Shown here: piece after piece, positions 16,593 through 24,752 of the stretch | Numbering within the stretch: the stretch's first letter is position 1 | Layout: every line of letters starts with the position of its first letter | Source of the DNA: an uncultured Eggerthella sp. | Lineage (GTDB): Bacteria > Actinomycetota > Coriobacteriia > Coriobacteriales > Eggerthellaceae | Direction of reading: 5' to 3' | Assembly: GCA_900540345.1 (NCBI GenBank) | Contig: UQFK01000002.1 | Coordinates: 186,001-250,000, forward strand | DNA length: 64,000 nucleotides | Program-made: the position numbers and the translations under genes | The notes under the pieces: generated by a model | Seen by the model: only the letters and a program-made list of their open reading frames with translations | Databases searched by the model: none | Told to the model about the DNA's origin: nothing

Positions 16593-17770
16593 TATGCGTA
16601 ATCCGCTTTCAACGCCTCAAATGCCGGAATGGAACGCTTGATCGTGTCTTTGTCGATGCAATAGCCAGCACGCACCCAACCGCTCACGCCAAAACTGTCG
16701 GAAGGAACGAGCAGAAGCTCGTGCTCCTTTGCCTTATCAGAAAATGCTTGCGCATCGGGCTCGAGTGCTCTGATCCAAAGGTAGAACGCACCATCAGGCG
16801 CAATATATTCATACCCCAGACGATCGAGTGCATCGGTAAGAATCTTGCGATTGAGCGCATACGCTTCCACATTTGTCGGTTCTCCGACACAGCGCTCAAT
16901 AATGCGCTGGAAGAAAACAGGAGCACAGATGTAACCGAGTGAGCGACCAGCGCCACAGACTGCCAGATATACCTCGCGCGCATGATCGACCTCATCTGGG
17001 ACGAGCACATAACCGATTCTGTCCCCCGGCAAGGAGAGCGACTTCGACCAGGAATAGCACACGAGCGTATTGTGATAGATCGCAGGAACCCAAGGAACCT
17101 CAATGCCATACGTGAGTTCACGATATGGCTCATCTGATATCAGATAGATCTCGTGTCCATAGGTCTTCTCGGCCGCTTCGAGCGTGCGTGCCAATCCCTC
17201 GAGCGTCTCGCGGGTATACACCGTGCCAACTGGATTGTTGGGTGAGTTGATGACCACTGCTTTGGTCTTTTCCGTAAGAGCTGCCTCAAGCGCATCGAGG
17301 TCGATCTGAAAATCCTGTTCACGCGCAGGAACCTCGACACACACCCCTCCAGCGAACTGAATCCATATACGATACTCAGGAAAGTATGGTGCGATGACGA
17401 TAATCTCATCACCGGGCTCAGTAAGCGCAGTGAAGCAAGCAGAGAGACAGGCTGCTGCGCCCATCGTGAGATATAAATTGTCGGCAGAATACGATGTTGC
17501 GAAACGCTCATTAAGATTATCTGCGATCGCTTGTCGCGTAGATTCAAGACCCTGAGCTGCTGAATATGCATGTAACTCAGCAGGCGGCATATCTGCAAGT
17601 TCACGAATAGCCTCTGCAACCGATGCAGGTGCGGGAACCGAGGGGTTACCTATGCTGAAATCGAAGACATTCTCCTCGCCGATCTCGGCCTTGCGCTGCA
17701 TGCCATATGCAAACAATTCGCGAATAGCCGAAGGAGCGCTACCAAGCTGATACATCGTGTCGTTGTACAT
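16592..17770 (-). CDS. PLP-dependent aminotransferase, class I
   Basis: Fold-type I aminotransferase of about 392 aa. The substrate-carboxylate and PLP sites appear as SPNNPVGTVY, ISDEPYRE, and the Schiff-base lysine in YSWSKSLSLPGDRIGY. It resembles aspartate/alanine-type enzymes annotated as pyridoxal phosphate-dependent aminotransferase; the amino acid used cannot be told. The longest frame begins at an ATG at 17785, but GAGGGTGG sits five bases before the ATG at 17770, so I take that one. The HAD gene follows with a one-base overlap. Confidence 0.9.
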   Translation of the reverse strand: MYNDTMYQLGSAPSAIRELFAYGMQRKAEIGEENVFDFSIGNPSVPAPASVAEAIRELADMPPAELHAYSAAQGLESTRQAIADNLNERFATSYSADNLYLTMGAAACLSACFTALTEPGDEIIVIAPYFPEYRIWIQFAGGVCVEVPAREQDFQIDLDALEAALTEKTKAVVINSPNNPVGTVYTRETLEGLARTLEAAEKTYGHEIYLISDEPYRELTYGIEVPWVPAIYHNTLVCYSWSKSLSLPGDRIGYVLVPDEVDHAREVYLAVCGAGRSLGYICAPVFFQRIIERCVGEPTNVEAYALNRKILTDALDRLGYEYIAPDGAFYLWIRALEPDAQAFSDKAKEHELLLVPSDSFGVSGWVRAGYCIDKDTIKRSIPAFEALKADYA

Positions 17771-17879
17771 GTTGTCCACCCTCATCCGTGTAAGATCGTC
17801 TAGTGGCTATTATGGCAGAAAATACACGCGCACAGCGCCTCCTTGCCGAATCGTCCGTAGACGATGCACGCGTGGCTGC

Positions 17880-17907
17880 TTGCGCAAGACGGGCAATGAG
17901 TTATAAT
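17880..17907 (+). promoter_or_regulatory. Promoter of tRNA-Leu
   Basis: TTGCGC (17880-17885), 16-nt spacer, TATAAT (17902-17907). The expected start point falls a few bases before the tRNA 5' end at 17919. Confidence 0.6.
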
Positions 17908-17918
17908 GAATTTTCCGC

Positions 17919-18002
17919 GCCCGAGTGGCGGAATGGCAGACGCGGCGGTCTCAAAAACCGTTGTCGAAAGACGTGCGAGTTCAAATCTCGCCTCGGGCAC
18001 CA
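17919..18002 (+). tRNA. tRNA-Leu (anticodon CAA)
   Basis: Full cloverleaf of 84 nt including an encoded CCA. The acceptor stem is GCCCGAG (17919-17925) with CTCGGGC (17992-17998). The anticodon stem 17945-17949/17957-17961 encloses loop CTCAAAA with CAA at 17952-17954. A long variable arm, typical of class II tRNAs (Leu/Ser), and a GCGAG-TTCAAAT-CTCGC T-arm follow. It reads UUG codons. Confidence 0.95.
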
Positions 18003-18013
18003 GTTGCATCATG

Positions 18014-18043
18014 AAAAGCTCTCCGATCGAGAGCTTTTTCTTT
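18014..18043 (+). terminator. Intrinsic terminator after tRNA-Leu
   Basis: AAAAGCTCTC (18014-18023), loop CGATC, GAGAGCTTTT (18029-18038), then TCTTTT. It lies 11 nt after the CCA end, next to the convergent end of the prepilin peptidase gene. Confidence 0.85.
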
Positions 18044-18538
18044 TCAGTAGAGCACAAGCGCAATGAATAAGCCACAACACAGCGCAGGGCCGAACGGAAA
18101 AGTTCGATCCTTATGCACGAAGCGATAATATATCGCGATCAGAATACCGATCATCGAAGCGATGCCGATGGCGCTGATCGCCTGATCGAAACTCAAGTAC
18201 AAGCACCCAGCTCCTACGAGCTTCACGTCTCCCAAACCAACACAATCCCTCTGAAGCACTCGCTCCATCACAGCTTTCAGTACAAGCAGCAAGCTCGCAA
18301 AGAACAGTGCCGTAGCAAGCGATCCTAGAAATGTTTCGAGCGCTCTGTCGGCTTGCCCTAAGATTCCCTCGATCACAAGGATTGCCAAACGTACAATGAT
18401 AAGCGCTCCAACGAGCGCGTTCGGGATCCTGCGAGTACGCACGTCGATCACCGATATAGCAAACAACACTGCAAACACGATGGCAAGAGCGCTCAAAGCG
18501 CCTGCAATCCGAAGAAGAGATGCATCAAATATTGCCAT
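18044..18538 (-). CDS. Prepilin peptidase, A24 family (short form)
   Basis: Membrane aspartyl protease that cleaves type IV pilin-like leaders, about 164 aa with six hydrophobic helices. The two catalytic Asp motifs are seen: D-V-R-T-R-R-I-P-N near the first cytoplasmic loop and GLGDVKLVGAG (GxGD) in the second. The N-terminal methyltransferase domain of PilD is absent, so it matches CpaA/TadV-like short enzymes. No pilin or secretion genes are in the window. The start is uncertain: a GTG at 18562 has no spaced site, and the ATG at 18538 has AGGAG eleven bases upstream. Confidence 0.8.
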   Translation of the reverse strand: MAIFDASLLRIAGALSALAIVFAVLFAISVIDVRTRRIPNALVGALIIVRLAILVIEGILGQADRALETFLGSLATALFFASLLLVLKAVMERVLQRDCVGLGDVKLVGAGCLYLSFDQAISAIGIASMIGILIAIYYRFVHKDRTFPFGPALCCGLFIALVLY

Positions 18539-18573
18539 GACCAGTACGGCTCCTTTCTGCACCTCTTAAAGAC

Positions 18574-18608
18574 AAAACGGGAGGCGCAAAACAAGCACCT
18601 CCCGTTTT
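18574..18608 (-). terminator. Intrinsic terminator of the class I aldolase gene
   Basis: AAAACGGGAGG (18574-18584) pairs with CCTCCCGTTTT (18598-18608) around a 13-nt loop. On the minus strand the T-tract follows the stem. Confidence 0.8.
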
Positions 18609-18653
18609 CTATTGCGTTATGCGTGAAGCCCCGATAAGGCCTCGTAAACGTGA

Positions 18654-19592
18654 CTACAGACTGAAATCCTTATCTCCATTAAAGACCGCAAGCGCATCTT
18701 CAACACTGTAATCTGCAAGGGTGATCGCAGAGATAGCCTTGGTGAGACGCACCGCTTCTTCAGTTGAGCGCATATGGATATTGCGGCCTGTCGCATTGCC
18801 GCATGCACCACCAACATGGATCTGGTCGTAAAGATCGGAAAGGAATACCGAGGCGTCTTCCTTAGAGCCACCAGCACAAACAAGACCCGTGCGACCAGCA
18901 GCGGTCGAAGCGATCTTAAGGTTCTGAGCAGACGTGTGATCATCGGTAGCTTTCGGAGGATTGACCTTCACGAAATCAGCACCCAAGCAGAGTGCGACGC
19001 CTGCTGCGCCTGCGATGAGGTCGGGATCCTTTTCGTCTGGAACAGCCTTACCACGCGGATAGATCCACAAAACAACAAGCAGACCTTGAGCATGAGCTTC
19101 AGCGATGAGTTCGCCAGCTTCAGCCATCATGGTTGATTCGTATTCAGAGCCCAAGTAGATGGTGTAGCCCAGACCAACGATGTTCACACCTGCTTCGCGC
19201 ATCGCGAGCACTGCTTCCAGATCGTAGAGCTGAGGTGAATAAGGATCGTCTTGCGAACCCTTCACGAGGTTGGTCTTAGAGTTCATCTTGACCAGATAGT
19301 TGATCTCGGGATAATCGTTGGCGTATTGAGCGATAAGACCTCGCTGGCCAGCAAGCACACCAATGGTACCCTGGCTGCCGATTTCAAAAAGATGCTCGGG
19401 TTCAAGGTCGGATGGATCGATGCCTTCACCATAGAAGTCTTTATTCAGATGCTCGATCTTCTGATCGCAAGCAAACAACATCAAACGGCCGGTACCGCGA
19501 GTCGCCTTCATGTAGTTCTCGATGTAATTTTCACGTGCCTCAGGCATGACGTCTGCAGGGACGCGAACCTGGTCGCGAGTAATGGTAGGCAT
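18654..19592 (-). CDS. DeoC/FbaB-type class I aldolase (DhnA-like)
   Basis: Class I (Schiff-base) aldolase, 312 aa, of the archaeal-type fructose-bisphosphate aldolase/DeoC/LacD superfamily. The TIM barrel shows LMLFACDQKIEHLN at the first strand, WIYPRGK, and the Schiff-base lysine region GADFVKVNPPK, followed by the phosphate-binding CAGGSK and GGACGNATGRNI loops. The likely reaction is reversible cleavage of fructose 1,6-bisphosphate for gluconeogenesis or glycolysis, but other members use different aldols, so this is not certain. It stands alone, with its own terminator downstream and a 130-nt region before the TM2 gene. Confidence 0.85.
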   Translation of the reverse strand: MPTITRDQVRVPADVMPEARENYIENYMKATRGTGRLMLFACDQKIEHLNKDFYGEGIDPSDLEPEHLFEIGSQGTIGVLAGQRGLIAQYANDYPEINYLVKMNSKTNLVKGSQDDPYSPQLYDLEAVLAMREAGVNIVGLGYTIYLGSEYESTMMAEAGELIAEAHAQGLLVVLWIYPRGKAVPDEKDPDLIAGAAGVALCLGADFVKVNPPKATDDHTSAQNLKIASTAAGRTGLVCAGGSKEDASVFLSDLYDQIHVGGACGNATGRNIHMRSTEEAVRLTKAISAITLADYSVEDALAVFNGDKDFSL

Positions 19593-19720
19593 AGTTCCCT
19601 CCTTATTGATGCACGCATATGCGCATCATTCTCGTTCAACACACGACGCATCGATCAGCTTCGAGCGGCGTGTAAGATCGCAGCATATTATAACGTAAAA
19701 GACTCTGGGACAGAACTCTC

Positions 19721-20164
19721 TTAAAACCAGTTATGCGTTCCCTCCACATAGGTTCTTTCGAACTCTTGTTGGGAAAGCGTGAAATAGGTCATACCTTCAG
19801 AAAAGGCTACCATCCAGATAGCCAAGATGCCTAATCCAAATGAAACAAGTCCGAGCAAGATCGAAGCGATCAGAAGGATAAAGCCCTGATCGTGATAGCC
19901 CATATAAAACTTATGCATACCAAAGGCCCCGAGCGCCATAGCGAGCACTCCTGCCACGCGGTGATCGCGAATCGAGATCTGGCGCATCGAAGTGAACACT
20001 GAACGCGTGCGCTGCTCTTGTTCTGTTTGCTCATCGAAGTTTTGCTGTTCCTCTTCAATGATCGACGCTCTACCAAAGTTCGAGCCGAGCGATTCTTCGA
20101 AGGCAGCTTCTGTTTCTTCGAAGCCTGGTTCTGGCACCTCTGGGGTAATCTCGATGTCACTCAT
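19721..20164 (-). CDS. TM2-domain membrane protein
   Basis: 147-aa protein: an acidic, disordered N-terminal half (about residues 1-75) then a TM2 domain of two helices with the signature GAFGMHKFYMGYHDQGF. TM2 proteins are small membrane proteins of unknown role, often with envelope or secretion genes. The ATG at 20164 lies inside the end of the PRC-barrel gene (8-nt overlap), showing translational coupling; the longer open frame upstream lies entirely inside that gene and is not used. Last gene of a three-gene cassette. Confidence 0.8.
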   Translation of the reverse strand: MSDIEITPEVPEPGFEETEAAFEESLGSNFGRASIIEEEQQNFDEQTEQEQRTRSVFTSMRQISIRDHRVAGVLAMALGAFGMHKFYMGYHDQGFILLIASILLGLVSFGLGILAIWMVAFSEGMTYFTLSQQEFERTYVEGTHNWF

Positions 20165-20978
20165 CGCTCTTATCGCCTTCAAGCGCTTTTTTGTATTCCT
20201 CTTTGAAACTCGAGAACATGCCGCGCGTTTTGGAAAGTTGTACACCCAGATCGTAAGCGCCCTTATTCACCGCTTCGCCCGCTCTCTGCGCAGTGTCCTT
20301 AACCTTCGGTCTAATAGTTTCGTTCAATCTTTCAGTAGCTTTGTCCTTGACCTGACCAGCCTTATGAGCTGCAACCGCTGCACCCGCACCCGCCTTTTCG
20401 GCTATACCACCTTCTCGTTCGAGCGCGAACGCTTCATCGCGTACGACAATCGCTCCGCAGAACTGATCGTCTTCTGAGACCTTTGAGAGATTATCGCCAA
20501 TGCCGATCTTGAATCCTTCGATGAGACTTACCGGCAATTCTTGTGCTCCAAGCAGAAAATCAGCTGAGGCACCCTTGTCAACTTTAAGCGAAAGCACCTC
20601 GCCTGTTGTCGTATCAAAACAAACATCGCCGACATAACCGAGCCGCTGCTCGTCTTCGGTCATGAGCGGAAGACCTTGCCAGATGACGCATTCGTCCCAA
20701 GAAACACCAAGACGCTTGCAGGCCGCGCGACCCGTTGATGATCCGTCGTCGTTGATGACGATGACCCCATCGATTACCTGATAGCCATCGAGCGCGACGA
20801 AGATATCCGAACGATGGAACATGAGCGCTGCATCAGGCCGCTTCACTGAAAAACCTATGACACGCAGGTCACGCGGGTGAAAGATGAAATGACGCACGCG
20901 CCCAAGCCGTTTGCCTGGCTTCTTCGCATGCTCGACTCGAACACCCATCAATTCGCGCGTTGTATATACGTCTTTCAT
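20157..20978 (-). CDS. PRC-barrel domain protein
   Basis: 273-aa protein with two tandem PRC-barrel domains: one near residues 1-75 (TTRELMGVRVEHAKKPGKRL, GRVRHFIFHPRDLRVIGFSV) and one near 95-170 (LPLMTEDEQRLGYVGDVCFD). The C-terminal 90 residues are a basic, Ala/Lys/Glu-rich helix that resembles the neighbouring YtxH/LEA-like protein. PRC-barrels mediate protein or RNA contacts, as in RimM and photosynthetic reaction centre H. The ATG at 20978 is preferred because the alternative TTG at 20996 is buried in a stable hairpin; spacing from GAGGG is short. Role unknown, probably stress or envelope. Confidence 0.75.
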   Translation of the reverse strand: MKDVYTTRELMGVRVEHAKKPGKRLGRVRHFIFHPRDLRVIGFSVKRPDAALMFHRSDIFVALDGYQVIDGVIVINDDGSSTGRAACKRLGVSWDECVIWQGLPLMTEDEQRLGYVGDVCFDTTTGEVLSLKVDKGASADFLLGAQELPVSLIEGFKIGIGDNLSKVSEDDQFCGAIVVRDEAFALEREGGIAEKAGAGAAVAAHKAGQVKDKATERLNETIRPKVKDTAQRAGEAVNKGAYDLGVQLSKTRGMFSSFKEEYKKALEGDKSDE

Positions 20979-20995
20979 AATCCCTCGAACGTGCA

Positions 20996-21021
20996 ATAAG
21001 GCACTCCGAAGAGTGCCTTAT
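20996..21021 (-). other. Stable intercistronic hairpin with a UUCG loop
   Basis: ATAAGGCACTC (20996-21006) and GAGTGCCTTAT (21011-21021) form an 11-bp stem. On the minus-strand RNA the loop is UUCG, an extra-stable tetraloop. No clear U-run follows, so it may be a processing or stability element between the YtxH/LEA-like and PRC genes, or a leaky terminator. Confidence 0.6.
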
Positions 21022-21058
21022 CAAAATAGACGACGATGACCTGATGGTCTCGTGCGGA

Positions 21059-21664
21059 TTACTTCTTGGAGGTTGCATCCTTAGCGGCGCTTGCTGCGCT
21101 CTTCGCTGTTTTCTTGGCAGTCTCTGCAACGCCCTTAGCAGCATCTGCTGCTGTTTTTACTGCGCCTTTCGCTGCATCGGCGGCACTCTGAGCAACATCT
21201 TTAGCCGCATCAGAAGCACTCTGTGCTGCTTCCTTGACCGCAGCCCCGGCATTCTTAGCAGCATCGACCGCAGCAGGAACCTTATCGGCTGCAGTGTCAT
21301 GAACACTTTCGGCATTCTTTGCTACTTGAGCAGCGATGCGTTCACGAGCAGCATCGATTTTGTCGCGCAGTTCGTCATTCTTCTCGACCACCATAGGAGC
21401 AGTCTGCTGTGCACGATTGGTCAGATCCTTCTTTACTTCAGAGCCCTTGTCCCAAACCGTATTGATGACCTTGGTTGAAGTCGCAGCAGCAGCGTCAACA
21501 ACCTGATTGGCAGTTGAAGTAACAGCCTTCATCGCCTCTGGATAGTTCTCGTTGAGCGAATCGGTGATCAAAGCACGATTTTGTGCTCCAGTGCGCGGAG
21601 TTGCCAACAAGGCGATACCTGCGCCGATCGCGCCACCGAGAAGAAACGTAGCAAATCTTCCCAT
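21059..21664 (-). CDS. YtxH-like protein with LEA-type alanine/lysine repeats
   Basis: 201 aa. The N-terminus (FLLGGAIGAGIALLATPRTG) is the glycine-rich membrane helix of YtxH-family general-stress proteins. Residues about 40-200 are a long amphipathic helix with very high Ala, Lys and Asp content and 11-residue-like repeats (AADAAKGAVKT, AADAAKGVAET, AKKTAKSAASA), as in group 3 LEA desiccation proteins and apolipoprotein-like helices. It probably coats membranes or buffers the envelope under stress (inference). A TATAAT at 21752-21757 (minus strand) is the likely -10 element. GGGGG precedes the ATG. First gene of the cassette with PRC-barrel and TM2. Confidence 0.75.
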   Translation of the reverse strand: MGRFATFLLGGAIGAGIALLATPRTGAQNRALITDSLNENYPEAMKAVTSTANQVVDAAAATSTKVINTVWDKGSEVKKDLTNRAQQTAPMVVEKNDELRDKIDAARERIAAQVAKNAESVHDTAADKVPAAVDAAKNAGAAVKEAAQSASDAAKDVAQSAADAAKGAVKTAADAAKGVAETAKKTAKSAASAAKDATSKK

Positions 21665-21861
21665 CGTGTCCCCCTTAAGAAGTGATGCTTATAGTGATGC
21701 AGACCCCATTCAGATAACGAAAACGTATCATCCGAAATGAGTTCAGGCTCTATTATAGCCACTTCCCTCACCCGCAACGTCGAAAATAGCCAAGGTCGCA
21801 TGACTTGTTTACATCACGTTATATCCTTCACTAAATCTTCGAGATCCACTGTGATCGCCCA

Positions 21862-21891
21862 GATAAAAACAGCCGCACAAGGCGGCTGTTT
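21862..21891 (-). terminator. Intrinsic terminator of ddl
   Basis: AAACAGCCGC (21867-21876), loop ACAAG, GCGGCTGTTT (21882-21891). On the minus strand the stem is followed by five T residues. It lies 54 nt past the ddl stop. Confidence 0.8.
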
Positions 21892-21944
21892 CAAAGTTTG
21901 TATTCCGCGGGCACGTTGCTCCGCTTGATATATGCTCGTGCAAA

Positions 21945-22928
21945 CTAGCGAGCTCGCGTGACCAAACGATCCAGTACCGCTGGCAAGCTGAGCCCTGCTG
22001 CTTTACATGCCATCGGGAAGAGTGAATGAGTGGTCATGCCAGGAGAGACATCGACTTCGAGAATACGCGCTTGGGCGCCATCCCAGATCAAGTCGACACG
22101 ACCAAGATCCTGCACATTGAATGCTTGATAGACCTCGATCGCCGCACGCTCGATCTCGCTGCGAATAGACTGGGCAAGCGCTTGATCGGTATGGAGTGAA
22201 TCAAGACGAACAGGCGTGTAGTAGTCGACCGCGTCTTCGCTCAGGCGCTCTTCTGTGAGAAACAGGCCGCTTCGTGAAACGATCTCGACTGGCGGCAATG
22301 CGGTTGCATCCCAGCCATTTCCCAAAATAGCGACCGAAAGCTCGATGCCTTCGATCCACTGCTCAATGATGACCTCATCGTCGAAGGTGAGCGCATCGAG
22401 GATCGCGGCACCAAGTGCCTCTTGATTCTCGACCTTATGAACACCATGTGCCGAACCGCCACGTGCAGGCTTCACGCATACCGGATAACCACCAGGAATC
22501 CGCTCGGCAACCAGATCAAACGCGGTCGCCGCGCCCATATCCTTGAATACGTCGCCTGCTAAGCAGAAGCCCTGTGGCCACCACCCTGGACCAGACTCTC
22601 CTGCGTATCGACGAAACTTCTGCACCGATGCTGGCAACAGCGCCTTGTTGAACGTATTGCGACAAACCTCAGCAGGTGACCCTACATAAGGAATATCAAG
22701 AAAATCAAGAAGGCTTTGGATCGTGCCATCTTCACCATGTTTGCCATGAAGCGCGATATAGCAGATATCAGGACGTTCCCCACGAAGCGTAGGAACCAGC
22801 TCTTTGGTGGTATCAAGCGGTACGACCTTATGGCCCGCCTCTTCCAGTGCTTCGCAAACGACCTTCCCACTTGCTAGAGAGGTCTCGCGCTCGAAGGATG
22901 CGCCTCCCATCAACACTGCAACTTTCAT
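21945..22928 (-). CDS. ddl: D-alanine--D-alanine ligase
   Basis: ATP-grasp ligase (327 aa) that makes the D-Ala-D-Ala dipeptide of peptidoglycan. The N-terminus shows VLMGGASFERETSLASG and ALHGKHGEDGTIQ; the ATP-grasp core shows VCVKPARGGSAHGV and DLGRVDLIWDG. The metal-binding motif reads EVDVSPGMTTHSLFP: the residue usually Asn (EANTSPGMT or EVNTLPG in known ligases) is Asp here. AGGAG lies five bases before the ATG. It stands 65 nt downstream of an aminotransferase gene in the same direction and ends at a strong terminator. Confidence 0.93.
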   Translation of the reverse strand: MKVAVLMGGASFERETSLASGKVVCEALEEAGHKVVPLDTTKELVPTLRGERPDICYIALHGKHGEDGTIQSLLDFLDIPYVGSPAEVCRNTFNKALLPASVQKFRRYAGESGPGWWPQGFCLAGDVFKDMGAATAFDLVAERIPGGYPVCVKPARGGSAHGVHKVENQEALGAAILDALTFDDEVIIEQWIEGIELSVAILGNGWDATALPPVEIVSRSGLFLTEERLSEDAVDYYTPVRLDSLHTDQALAQSIRSEIERAAIEVYQAFNVQDLGRVDLIWDGAQARILEVDVSPGMTTHSLFPMACKAAGLSLPAVLDRLVTRAR

Positions 22929-22993
22929 GCTTTCTCCTTGCTTCTTATTTCTAGGATCGATTCATTCCGTTCAATTCACGTAGCGCCCAAAGG

Positions 22994-24244
22994 CTAGAGT
23001 GCGCCTGCATCCAAAAATGCACGGTAGAGCTCTAGGCGGTCTTCAATGACCTCTGCGAGGCGGCGAATCGCTTCGCGGATGTTCTCGGGCGATTCATAGC
23101 AAAATGCGATGCGCATAGAATTCTTGCCATCTGTTCCATTAGGATAAAAACCGCTGCCTGGCGTATACGTAACACCGCGCTCGAGCGCTACTGCAAGCAT
23201 CGAGTCGGTATCGACGTAATCGGGCAACGTCACCCATACGAAAAACCCGCCCGCAGGGTGAGTCCAGCTCGCTTCTTCGGGAAAATATTCCTCAAGCGCC
23301 TCAAGCATTGCATCGCGGCGCTCTTTATAGGTCTGAATAAAAGATTGCAGTACCGTCTGCCAAGGCGTATCGAGGAAATAGTGCTCGACGATAACCTGGT
23401 CCATCGCACTACCACACAGATCGGTTCCCTGCTTGACCAAGTTGACCTTTGCAAGGATGTCGCGAGGTGCGATGATCCAGCCCGTACGAAGACCTGGCGC
23501 GAATGTCTTTGAGACCGTGCCCAGATAGATAACCTCGTCAGAAAGCGCGCGCAGAGGAATCATGTGCCCTCCGTCATAGCGCAAACGTCCGTACGGATCG
23601 TCCTCGATCACCAAGAAGTCGTACTCTTCTGCAAGTTCGAGCAAACGATGCCGACGTTCCATGTTCATGGTGACGCCACCTGGATTCTGGAAGTTCGGGA
23701 TGGTATAGAGAAACTTCACCGCTCCCTTGCCCAGCTCTTTAAGCTTTGCTTCCAATAGATCCATACGCATGCCCTCTTCATCGAAAGGAATGCAAATGAT
23801 ATTGGGCTCATATGCAGAAAAAGCCTGAAGTGCACCGAGATAGGTCGGACCTTCGGTGATGATGATGTCGCCGGGATCGATGAAGGTCTTCGCGAGCAGA
23901 TCGAGCGCCTCTTGAGCACCTGTAGTGATGAGCACATCGTCTGCCTTACAGCGAATCCCTAGATCACGAACGAGAGAGGCAAGCATCTCGCGTGTTTCAG
24001 CGCGTCCGTTGGTCGAGCCATATTGCAACGCAACAGCCTTTTCCGGCCCGATCGCTGCCTGAAGGGCAGTCTGCAAAGACTCGGTCGGCAAAAGAGATAC
24101 ATCAGGCATACCGCCCGACAATGAGATGATGTCTGAGCGCGAAGCGGCAGCAAAAAGATCGCGCACCGCCGATGATCGCATCTTGGTCACGCGTGAGGCG
24201 ACCTTGTCACCTGCAAAATCGAACTTCAAATGGGCTGATGGCAT
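22994..24244 (-). CDS. PLP-dependent aminotransferase (LysN/MocR-core type)
   Basis: 416-aa fold-type I aminotransferase of the group that includes 2-aminoadipate and aromatic aminotransferases and the catalytic half of MocR regulators, here without a DNA-binding domain. Visible motifs are ISLSGGMPD at the N-terminus, TTGAQEALDLLAKTF, TIPNFQNPGG, VIEDDPYGRLRY and the PLP lysine in VSKTFAPGLRTGW. A GTG two codons upstream is skipped since GAGGAG sits five bases before the ATG at 24244. It may provide keto-acid/amino-acid exchange for Stickland-like or biosynthetic steps; substrate unknown. Confidence 0.88.
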   Translation of the reverse strand: MPSAHLKFDFAGDKVASRVTKMRSSAVRDLFAAASRSDIISLSGGMPDVSLLPTESLQTALQAAIGPEKAVALQYGSTNGRAETREMLASLVRDLGIRCKADDVLITTGAQEALDLLAKTFIDPGDIIITEGPTYLGALQAFSAYEPNIICIPFDEEGMRMDLLEAKLKELGKGAVKFLYTIPNFQNPGGVTMNMERRHRLLELAEEYDFLVIEDDPYGRLRYDGGHMIPLRALSDEVIYLGTVSKTFAPGLRTGWIIAPRDILAKVNLVKQGTDLCGSAMDQVIVEHYFLDTPWQTVLQSFIQTYKERRDAMLEALEEYFPEEASWTHPAGGFFVWVTLPDYVDTDSMLAVALERGVTYTPGSGFYPNGTDGKNSMRIAFCYESPENIREAIRRLAEVIEDRLELYRAFLDAGAL

Positions 24245-24327
24245 AGACACTCCTCACTTTCTTTTTGCTCGGGCCGCGAAACGCTATTTGTCTCGCGAGC
24301 GGAATATTGTCTTTGTCGCGCGCCCTG

Positions 24328-24744
24328 TCATGCAAGCGCGTGATTGATAAAGTGTAGCGCTTTTTTGAATGCACCAAGCGCAATTAGATCATCCAGGAAC
24401 GAAACCCTCACAATGGCTACATCAGGATCATCTGCACTCCATTGTGTCGTGCCCGTAAACGTTGTTGCGATATCGGACGCCTCGCTGCGTGCATGTTCGT
24501 GTGCCTGGATATCGATGACAAGATGCTCGAGCAGGTGTGGAACAGAGGTACGCTCCATCACAGCACCAAATGTTGGTCCCTCACTATTGCGACATGCGTG
24601 ATAAGGCACAGTGGGGTACTGCTGCAGCACCTGATCGATGAGCGATGTTGAGGTATCACGAGCTTCTTGGTCGATGATGCGCACGTAAGCCTCCACACGA
24701 TCAGGCAAAACAGTCAATCGATCAAAAATGACCTTCTCGTGCAT
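24328..24744 (-). CDS. Stand-alone cyanophycin-synthetase N-terminal-like domain
   Basis: 138 aa without a signal or membrane segment. The central HLLEHLVIDIQAHEH and the FTGTTQW...VAIVRVSFLDD stretch resemble the small domain that precedes the ATP-grasp module in cyanophycin synthetases (HVIEHIALELQ, then GKTR and a beta-hairpin). No ATP-grasp or Mur-ligase half is attached or adjacent. Assignment is from memory of that pattern and is tentative; function unknown. It lies between the aminotransferase and a membrane-anchored hypothetical gene, 8 nt after the latter, so the two are probably co-transcribed. Confidence 0.5.
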   Translation of the reverse strand: MHEKVIFDRLTVLPDRVEAYVRIIDQEARDTSTSLIDQVLQQYPTVPYHACRNSEGPTFGAVMERTSVPHLLEHLVIDIQAHEHARSEASDIATTFTGTTQWSADDPDVAIVRVSFLDDLIALGAFKKALHFINHALA

Positions 24745-24752
24745 GGATGAGC

